From Parcubacteria group bacterium (GTDB lineage: Bacteria; Patescibacteriota; Minisyncoccia; Phycocordibacterales; GCA-002724975): DNA of 7,660 nt. The stretch lies in contig PBQF01000007.1 of assembly GCA_002724975.1 (NCBI GenBank), forward strand, positions 1-7,660, in the 5' to 3' direction. Both the position numbers and the translations under genes were made by a program. Each line of letters opens with the position of its first letter. Positions within the stretch are counted from its first letter, which is position 1. Positions 6,244 through 7,660 of the stretch are shown one piece after another. The notes under the pieces were generated by a model. The model did no database searches. It was not told the DNA's origin and worked only from the letters and a program-made list of their open reading frames with translations.

Positions 6244-7660
6244 ATGAATAAGTTCTTTAAAGAAAATAAGGTCTTTCTAGTATTACTTTTTCTTAGTGTC
6301 GCTATAAGATTGGTAAATATAAATATGCCTATCCTGGAAGGAACCGCTACCAGGCAGATCCAGACGGCAATGATTGCAAGGAATTTTTATACCAACGGGT
6401 TTAATTTCTTTTATCCACAGGTAGACTTTCTAGGACCTGGACCGGGATATCTTGTATTAGAATTTCCTTTAATGAATCTTATTTCCGCTGTGTTCTATGT
6501 ATTGTGTGGTGGAGTACACGAGTGGATAGGCCGTTTGATCAGTATATCGTTTTTTGCGGGTTCGGTAATCTTTCTATTTAATTTGGTAAGAAAATTATTT
6601 GAAGAAAGAACGGCCCTGATTACGATTGTTATCTATTCCATTTCTCCTCTTGGATTGATTTATAGCAGGGCTTTTATGCCTGACTTTGAGATGCTGTTCT
6701 TTTTTATAGGCGCACTCTATTTCATGTATCTATGGTCTGTCGGCGACAAGGATAGGTTTTTCTGGGTATCTGCTCTTTTTGCCATGATGACATTACTTAC
6801 AAAGATTCAATCTTTTTGTATTTGCATCCCACTGTTGGCTATGATATGGCAGCGTCAGCGTTTGAGTTTCTTATTTAAGGTACGATCATGGGCATATCTT
6901 TTGATAGTATTAATCCCGGTAATTTTATGGTATATACATGCAGGTAGCGTACACAAGGTTGATTCGGAATATGGAGCTCATGCTTTTAAAATTTCATACT
7001 GGTTGCGTCCCAGTTTGCTCATTTCACCAAAGTATTTAATAAAGGTGTTTGAACTTGGATGGATGCCGATGTTGACTCCTGTGGGATTTACTCTGTTTCT
7101 ATTTGGACTTTTTCTGAAGACTGAATCCAAGCAGGGAACAATATTATGGTCCTGGCTGGCTGGTACAGTTGTCTATATGATTGTATTTTGCACACACATA
7201 GACGAACTTTATTATAATTTATTCTTCTTGCCGATTATGTCTATTTTTGCTGCAATAACAGTAGTATGGATCTGGCAGTATGCATCCAAAGAGATGATTT
7301 TCTTGCATAACAGATTTGCACTGATTGTGTGTATTATATTTTTAATTGTATTGATAGGCCGTTATGCTGGATATGCTTATACTGTACCACGCGGTTACAG
7401 ACATATTCCTGTGCTTGCAAAGACAATAGAACAAATGACAGACAAAAAAGATCTCATTGTCACTAGTCTACCTGATGGACATGCAACTCATTATTATTCT
7501 CACCGCAAAGGATGGAGTCTTGGCCTGCCGGGGAACAACCCGGAGAAGACGAAAAAGGCTATTGCCAGAATAGAAGATCTACGGAAAAGGGGTGCAAAAT
7601 ATTTTGTATCTGTTTGCGAAGATTTCCTTATGCAAAGCACAGATTTTCGACAGTATATGC
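6244..7660 (+). CDS. GT39/PMT-type membrane glycosyltransferase (partial, runs off the right edge)
   Basis: The reading frame is open from ATG 6244 to the window end (472 complete codons, no stop). It encodes a GT-C fold enzyme of the dolichyl/polyprenyl-phosphate-sugar mannosyltransferase/ArnT superfamily, which transfers a sugar from a polyprenyl-phosphate donor on the outer face of the membrane. After the first helix (VFLVLLFLSVAIRL) comes the conserved outer loop EGTATRQIQTAMIARNFY (32-49) and YPQVDFLGPGPGYLVLEFPL. Glu32 or the Asp in PQVDF is a candidate acidic catalytic or metal residue. YSRAFMPDFEMLFFF is the next family element. About 9-11 hydrophobic helices follow, then, from about residue 390, a soluble domain (DKKDLIVTSLPDGHATHYYSHRKGW) like the periplasmic C-terminal part of such enzymes. 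The ribosome site is weak (AGG 6234-6236). Its place after the flippase and CDP-alcohol genes suggests that it decorates the exported lipid-linked product. Confidence 0.8.
   Translation, partial: MNKFFKENKVFLVLLFLSVAIRLVNINMPILEGTATRQIQTAMIARNFYTNGFNFFYPQVDFLGPGPGYLVLEFPLMNLISAVFYVLCGGVHEWIGRLISISFFAGSVIFLFNLVRKLFEERTALITIVIYSISPLGLIYSRAFMPDFEMLFFFIGALYFMYLWSVGDKDRFFWVSALFAMMTLLTKIQSFCICIPLLAMIWQRQRLSFLFKVRSWAYLLIVLIPVILWYIHAGSVHKVDSEYGAHAFKISYWLRPSLLISPKYLIKVFELGWMPMLTPVGFTLFLFGLFLKTESKQGTILWSWLAGTVVYMIVFCTHIDELYYNLFFLPIMSIFAAITVVWIWQYASKEMIFLHNRFALIVCIIFLIVLIGRYAGYAYTVPRGYRHIPVLAKTIEQMTDKKDLIVTSLPDGHATHYYSHRKGWSLGLPGNNPEKTKKAIARIEDLRKRGAKYFVSVCEDFLMQSTDFRQYM

Noticed and set aside
1..7660. 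CRISPR arrays, tRNA or rRNA genes, insertion sequences
   Set aside because: No regularly spaced repeats, tRNA-like cloverleaf, rRNA stretches, transposase motifs or terminal inverted repeats were seen on either strand.

Overview
The window looks like part of an accessory envelope-glycolipid or surface-polysaccharide locus from an AT-rich bacterium. All believable genes lie on the + strand. Cobalamin-binding radical SAM proteins, TTG start codons and a GT-C glycosyltransferase of the 'RQ.QTAMIARN' type would fit an anaerobic environmental lineage, for example Planctomycetota including anammox bacteria, Omnitrophota or Nitrospirota. The sequence alone does not settle the taxon, and this placement is inference.

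Layout. Positions 1-117 hold an unidentified C-terminal coding fragment. Positions 118-469 are the 3' end of a radical SAM gene whose 5' part is missing and whose frame is broken. Its stop overlaps (ATGA) the start of an intact B12-binding radical SAM gene (466-1884). A 101-bp gap with an 8-bp inverted repeat follows. Next come a RibB-like 3,4-dihydroxy-2-butanone-4-phosphate synthase (1986-2627, TTG start) and a LicC-like sugar/alcohol-phosphate nucleotidyltransferase (2624-3349), again joined by ATGA. After 110 bp comes a Wzx/MATE-type flippase (3460-4953). A 240-bp gap holds a possible coding remnant and a possible promoter. It is followed by a CDP-alcohol phosphatidyltransferase-like membrane protein (5194-6021), a 222-bp gap with a Fur-box-like sequence, and a GT39/PMT-type glycosyltransferase that runs off the right edge (6244 onward).

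How the genes may work together (inference). A cytidylyltransferase-like enzyme, a CDP-alcohol phosphotransferase-like enzyme, a flippase and a polyprenyl-phosphate-sugar-dependent glycosyltransferase together suggest that a polar head group is activated as CDP-X, attached to a lipid, flipped across the membrane and glycosylated outside. The unexpected member is the RibB-like enzyme, which normally serves riboflavin synthesis. Here it is translationally coupled to the nucleotidyltransferase, no other riboflavin gene is present, and several usual active-site positions differ. It may supply a four-carbon (or otherwise altered) phosphorylated building block for the head group. The CDP-alcohol enzyme also departs from the family signature: its last Asp is Asn. 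These two departures, together with the RibB-nucleotidyltransferase coupling, are the most interesting observations in the window.
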